Under the pieces are notes generated by a model, which worked only from the letters and a program-made list of their open reading frames with translations, was not told where the DNA came from and did not search any database. Positions 5,346-8,532 of a DNA stretch of 8,532 bases are shown here, one piece after another; positions within the stretch are counted from its first letter, which is position 1, and every line of letters begins with the position of its first letter. This DNA comes from Deltaproteobacteria bacterium (GTDB lineage Bacteria; Desulfobacterota; B13-G15). Position numbers and translations under genes: made by a program. The stretch spans positions 1 through 8,532 of the forward strand of contig QMLK01000029.1 in the NCBI GenBank assembly GCA_003646705.1. Reading direction: 5' to 3'.

Positions 5346-6392
5346 ATGCCTTTGTTTGCGAAGAAGGAGAGGCTCGCCTTAGGAGTTGATGTGGGTTCGA
5401 GCAGTGTGAAGCTGGTCGAACTCAAGGAGGGAGAAGGGGGGTATCGCATAGCGAGGCTTGCCCTCCATCCCCTCCCCCCAGGCGTGGTGGTGGAGAGGAG
5501 CATAATGGACACCACCATGGTGGTGGAGGCCCTGAAGGGCCTCATCTCCTCCCAACGGGTGAAGAACAAGAAGGCTGCAGTGGCCGTAGCCGGCCATTCC
5601 GTAATCGTAAAGAAGGTGGTCTTCCCCAAGATGACCGCCAAGGAGTTGGAGGAGAACCTCCCCATCGAGGCGGAGCGCTACATACCCTTTGAGATCAGGG
5701 ACGTAAATCTGGACTACCATGTGATCTCCTCTGGGGACGAGGAGATGGAGGTCCTCCTGGTCGCAGCCAAGAGGGACCTGGTGGACGATTACATAGCCCT
5801 TCTGCGCGAGGCGAGGTTGGAGCCTGCGGTGGTCGATGTGGACGTCTTCGCCATCCAGGGCGCCTTCGAGCTCAACTACCCCCAGGAGACGGGGGATCTG
5901 GTGGCCCTGTGCGACATTGGGGCCAGCATCATGAGCATCAACGTGGTGAAGGCGGGGGAGTCCCTGTTTACCAGGGATATATCGATAGGGGGCAACCTCT
6001 ACACCGAGGAGATCCAGAAGGAGTTCGGCGTGAGCTTTGAGGAGGCCGAGGGGGTGAAGCTCGGCAGGGGCTTGGAGAAGGTGGACCCGACGAAGGTGGA
6101 GCGCATCCTGGACAGGGTCTCCCACATGGTCTCCATGGAGATCGCCAAGTCGCTCGACTTCTTCTCCGCCACCTATCCCGAGGATAAGATCAAGCGCCTC
6201 TACCTCACCGGGGGGTCCTCAAAGGTCCCCAGGCTCAGGGATATCATAGAGGAGCGCACCAAGATCCCGGTGGAGGGCCTCAACCCCTTCAACAACCTAA
6301 CGGCGGACCCGAGGGAGTTCTCCCCTGAATACCTCCAGGAGATGGCTCCCCTTATGGCCGTGGGGGTGGGTCTGGCCTTGAGGAAGGTTTGA
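5346..6392 (+). CDS. pilM: Type IV pilus assembly protein PilM
   Basis: Actin-like cytoplasmic ATP-binding protein that anchors the pilus alignment complex by holding the N-terminal tail of PilN. At 348 residues it has the usual length. The fold landmarks are clear: phosphate-1 loop LGVDVGSSSVKLVEL (12-26), the family-specific YIPFEIRDVNLDYHV (112-126), phosphate-2 loop CDIGASIMSINVV (189-201), and adenosine-binding LTGGSSKVPRL (287-297). The ATG at 5346 has GCAGGG seven bases upstream; an in-frame TTG at 5340 lies one base from the same purine stretch and is rejected. One base separates its stop from pilN. It opens the pilMNOPQ block and directly follows the MglA-linked genes, making it a possible contact point between polarity switch and pilus. 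Nothing is missing or truncated. Confidence 0.96.
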   Translation: MPLFAKKERLALGVDVGSSSVKLVELKEGEGGYRIARLALHPLPPGVVVERSIMDTTMVVEALKGLISSQRVKNKKAAVAVAGHSVIVKKVVFPKMTAKELEENLPIEAERYIPFEIRDVNLDYHVISSGDEEMEVLLVAAKRDLVDDYIALLREARLEPAVVDVDVFAIQGAFELNYPQETGDLVALCDIGASIMSINVVKAGESLFTRDISIGGNLYTEEIQKEFGVSFEEAEGVKLGRGLEKVDPTKVERILDRVSHMVSMEIAKSLDFFSATYPEDKIKRLYLTGGSSKVPRLRDIIEERTKIPVEGLNPFNNLTADPREFSPEYLQEMAPLMAVGVGLALRKV

Positions 6393-6393
6393 G

Positions 6394-6933
6394 ATGATCC
6401 AGATAAACCTACTGCCCCTCCGTGAGGCAAGGAGAAAGGAGACTGTCAGGTTCCAGATCTCCGTCTTCGTGCTCACCATACTCCTCGCCCTGGTGGTGAT
6501 CTTTTACCTCAAGTGGAACGCCACCCAGAGGGAACGGGAGTTGGACCAGGAGATCAGGACGGTGCAGGCGGAGATAGCCAAGTTGAACAAGGTGGTGGGG
6601 GAGATAAACAAGATAAAAAAGGAGAAGGAGCGGGTGGAACGGAGGGTGAAGGTCATCGAGAGCCTTGAGCGGGGCAGGATGGGGGCGGCCAGGTTGTTGA
6701 ATGAGCTGAGCAAAAAGGTGCCGGACAAGGTTTGGATAGAGAAGATGGACAAGAAGGGGGCGAGCTTGAGGCTTGAGGGCATCGCCCTTGACGACGAGAC
6801 CATAGCGGACTTCATGACGATGCTCGAGACCTCGCCGTTGGTGAAGAAGGTGGAGCTCGAGTTGACGGAGAGACACCAAATAGGGGACGTGAGGTTGAAG
6901 AAGTTCGTCCTCAGGTGCAGTTTAGCCCTTTGA
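6394..6933 (+). CDS. pilN: Type IV pilus assembly protein PilN
   Basis: Bitopic inner-membrane protein that joins PilM in the cytoplasm to PilO in the periplasm. The N-terminus MIQINLLPLREAR carries the conserved INLLP motif (4-8), which in known structures lies in a groove of PilM. A single membrane helix spans about residues 20-40 (FQISVFVLTILLALVVIFYL). A highly charged coiled coil follows (about 43-92), and a small ferredoxin-like periplasmic domain ends the protein (about 97-179, including VWIEKMDKKGASLRLEGIA). The length of 179 residues is normal. AGGAAGG six bases before the ATG is a good ribosome-binding site, formed by the end of pilM. Confidence 0.95.
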   Translation: MIQINLLPLREARRKETVRFQISVFVLTILLALVVIFYLKWNATQRERELDQEIRTVQAEIAKLNKVVGEINKIKKEKERVERRVKVIESLERGRMGAARLLNELSKKVPDKVWIEKMDKKGASLRLEGIALDDETIADFMTMLETSPLVKKVELELTERHQIGDVRLKKFVLRCSLAL

Positions 6934-6943
6934 GAGGTGGGGC

Positions 6944-7564
6944 ATGGCCTTGACGGCAGAGAGTATCCTTCGGCTTTCGACCCCTAAGAAGGTCCTCATA
7001 TTGGTGGTGGTTCTCCTTCTGATCTTCGCCCTCTTTTGGCAGTTCTCATACCGCCCACAGAGGGAGAGGATCGCCCAAAAGGAGCGGAAGCTCAGCGAGT
7101 TGATAAACGAGCGGAACGTGAAGAGGAAGCTGGCCAAGGAGTACGACAAGTACAAGGCGGAGTTGAAGGTGATCCGGGAACGGCTGAAGGAGATGATGGC
7201 GAAGCTGCCGGAGAAGAAGGAGATTCCCTTGTTGCTTAAGAGCATCTCCAACATCGGCAAGGAGGCTGGCCTCGATATCCTGTTGTTCAAGCCTAAGGGG
7301 GAGCAGGTGAGGGAGTTCTACGCCGAGGTCCCCTTCGAGTTGAAGTTCGTGGGCGGTTACCACCATATAGGGCTCTTCTTCTACAGCGTCGGCAAGCTCC
7401 CCAGGATCGTCGCCATCAAGGATTTTAGTCTTCAGAGGGCCTCTAAGGAGAAGGCCGGGGGCGGTGTTGAGGTGTTGTTGGAGAGCAGTTGCATAGCCAC
7501 GACCTATCGCTTCGTGGAGCAGCCCCAGAAGGCTCGGGCTCCAAAGAAGGGGAAGAAGAGATGA
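6944..7564 (+). CDS. pilO: Type IV pilus assembly protein PilO
   Basis: Bitopic inner-membrane partner of PilN; the PilN-PilO heterodimer spans the periplasm and contacts PilP. Of 206 residues, 1-16 are cytoplasmic. One membrane helix covers about 17-34 (VLILVVVLLLIFALFWQF). A Lys/Glu-rich coiled coil covers about 36-90, and a ferredoxin-like domain covers about 95-190, with the family-type stretch FVGGYHHIGLFFYSVGKLPRIV (135-156). The C-terminus is a basic tail (KARAPKKGKKR), probably disordered. AGAGGTGGGG precedes the ATG, and the stop overlaps the pilP start as ATGA. The identification rests on domain order, length and position between pilN and pilP, as PilO sequences are poorly conserved. 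Confidence 0.93.
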   Translation: MALTAESILRLSTPKKVLILVVVLLLIFALFWQFSYRPQRERIAQKERKLSELINERNVKRKLAKEYDKYKAELKVIRERLKEMMAKLPEKKEIPLLLKSISNIGKEAGLDILLFKPKGEQVREFYAEVPFELKFVGGYHHIGLFFYSVGKLPRIVAIKDFSLQRASKEKAGGGVEVLLESSCIATTYRFVEQPQKARAPKKGKKR

Positions 7565-8010
7565 AGGCTGTAAAGGCGTTGCCGTTGCTTCTCCTCATCC
7601 TCATGGGGGTGGTTTACGGTGCCGAGAAGGCCCAAGAGGTCAAAAGAGAGCCCCTCTTCGTCTACGACCCCACCGGCAAGAGGGACCCCTTTCGTCCCTT
7701 TATAAAGGCTGAGGAGCCCGTCCAGCCCAAGGGTGTGGTCCTGTCCCCCTTGCAGAGGTACGATTTGAGCCAGTTGAAGCTCGTGGCCATCATCGTCGGG
7801 GCTGGCGAGGAGAGGGCGATGGTGGAGGATGCGGAGGGTAAGGGGTACATAATCCGGAGGGGGACTTACATAGGGAATAGGTTCGGGCGGGTCAAGGAGA
7901 TCCTTCCCGATAGGGTGATCGTGGTGGAGAAATATAGGGACTATCTGGGTCGTGTCCGGACGAGGGAGGTAGTCCTGAAGCTTCACCCCGTGGAGGAGGA
8001 GAGACCATGA
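7561..8010 (+). CDS. pilP: Type IV pilus assembly protein PilP
   Basis: Periplasmic linker between the PilN-PilO dimer and the PilQ secretin. The 149-residue protein has an N-terminal signal (MKAVKALPLLLLILMGVVYG, likely cut before AEKAQ). It then shows the family motifs YDPTGKRDPFRPF (35-47) and SPLQRYDLSQLKLVAII (62-78), and a beta-rich HR domain with GYIIRRGTYIGNRFGRV (95-111). Many PilP proteins are lipoproteins with a Cys at the cleavage site; this protein contains no Cys in the signal region, so it is probably a secreted or signal-anchored form. The ATG at 7561 overlaps the pilO stop and gives a proper signal peptide; the frame is open further upstream inside pilO, but that extension would destroy the signal. 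The stop overlaps the pilQ start. Confidence 0.94.
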   Translation: MKAVKALPLLLLILMGVVYGAEKAQEVKREPLFVYDPTGKRDPFRPFIKAEEPVQPKGVVLSPLQRYDLSQLKLVAIIVGAGEERAMVEDAEGKGYIIRRGTYIGNRFGRVKEILPDRVIVVEKYRDYLGRVRTREVVLKLHPVEEERP

Positions 8011-8532
8011 GACCTATGAGGAATAGGGCCTTTTTGTGGGTCGTGCTCTTCTGTCTTTGCTTTACGCCCCTCCTTTTCGCCACCCAGGCGGAGGGGGCCA
8101 AGCGTCTGATCGACCTGGAGGTGGAGGAGGCCCCCCAATACGCCACGGTGGTGTTGTACACCGATGGGGAGGTGCAGGGTTACAAGCCCTTTTTCCTTCA
8201 GTCGCCTCCTCGTCTCGTCATCGATCTGCCGGGGGTAAAGCGATCGCTTCAAGCCCAAAGGCTGCAGATCAACTCCCCCTTCCTCCGCGCGGTCCGCTTC
8301 GGTGACTATCCCGAGAAGTTGCGGGTGGTCCTGGACCTGCCCGAGGGGCTGAGTCCTTGCTATCAGGTGCAGAGGACGGCGGGTGGTTTAAGGGTCCATA
8401 TCGGCAGGGCCCTCCTCGAGGGCGGTTCCGCCCCAGTGGACCCCCTGATCCAGGACTTCGGCTTTCGTCAGATGAAGGAGGTCTCACGGGTCTTCCTCAA
8501 GGTCAAGGAGGGGGTGAAGTACAGCTTACGGA
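8007..8532 (+). CDS. pilQ: Type IV pilus secretin PilQ, N-terminal part
   Basis: Outer-membrane secretin that forms the gated channel through which the pilus passes. Only the first 175 residues lie in the window. A Sec signal peptide occupies about 1-28 (FLWVVLFCLCFTPLLFATQA). An AMIN domain follows at about 34-132, with the typical pattern ATVVLYTDGEVQGYKPFFLQ, PPRLVIDLPGV and LRAVRFGDYPEKLRVVLDLP; AMIN domains bind peptidoglycan. A second AMIN-like unit appears to begin near 148 (DFGFRQMKEVSRVFLKVKEG). The secretin N-domains and the beta-barrel would lie beyond the right edge. AGGAGG seven bases before the ATG at 8007 decides the start over the in-frame ATG at 8016. The start overlaps the pilP stop (ATGA). 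No frameshift is seen within the part present. Confidence 0.92.
   Translation, partial: MRPMRNRAFLWVVLFCLCFTPLLFATQAEGAKRLIDLEVEEAPQYATVVLYTDGEVQGYKPFFLQSPPRLVIDLPGVKRSLQAQRLQINSPFLRAVRFGDYPEKLRVVLDLPEGLSPCYQVQRTAGGLRVHIGRALLEGGSAPVDPLIQDFGFRQMKEVSRVFLKVKEGVKYSLR

Noticed and set aside
5510..5525. Perfect 16-base palindrome CACCACCATGGTGGTG inside pilM
   Set aside because: It encodes an ordinary Thr-Thr-Met-Val-Val stretch from biased codons. A palindrome this long is not very improbable in a window this size, and its place inside a gene gives no regulatory argument.

Overview
The window comes from a Gram-negative bacterium. A Lol-type lipoprotein-release permease and a type IV pilus secretin both imply an outer membrane. 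DNA is GC-rich (roughly 58-60% by eye). Arginine is written mostly as AGG, glycine often as GGG, and the proteins are rich in Glu, Lys and Arg. This style, with the lysS-lolC pairing and an MglA-type GTPase beside pilMNOPQ, fits Deltaproteobacteria (Desulfobacterota/Myxococcota-like) or a neighbouring, perhaps thermophilic, lineage. I cannot name a genus.

Layout. On the minus strand, lysS (lysyl-tRNA synthetase, complete) runs into a LolC/LolE-type permease gene whose start overlaps the lysS stop and which leaves the window at base 1. A 129-base divergent intergenic region (2027-2155) separates this pair from everything else, which is on the plus strand. There follow a two-repeat PATAN/DUF4388-like protein, a Roadblock/LC7 (MglB-like) protein, an MglA-like small GTPase, and a 330-residue protein with a probable CheW-like C-terminal domain. 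After these come pilM, pilN, pilO, pilP and the N-terminal part of pilQ, which runs off the right edge. Gaps are very short (1-75 bases) and three plus-strand junctions are ATGA overlaps. No long stretch lacks a gene, and I found no RNA gene, mobile element or CRISPR array.

How it works together. PilM, PilN, PilO, PilP and PilQ form the alignment complex linking the cytoplasmic type IV pilus machinery to the outer-membrane secretin. MglA and its Roadblock partner form a nucleotide-dependent polarity switch known to control where pili are active. Encoding the switch directly upstream of the alignment complex, with a PATAN-like protein and a CheW-like protein, suggests a module controlling pilus position or activity. 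The two unnamed proteins (2156-3166 and 4289-5281) are the best candidates for new biology: an MglA input or effector and a possible link to chemosensory arrays. Those roles are inferences from gene order and weak domain resemblance.
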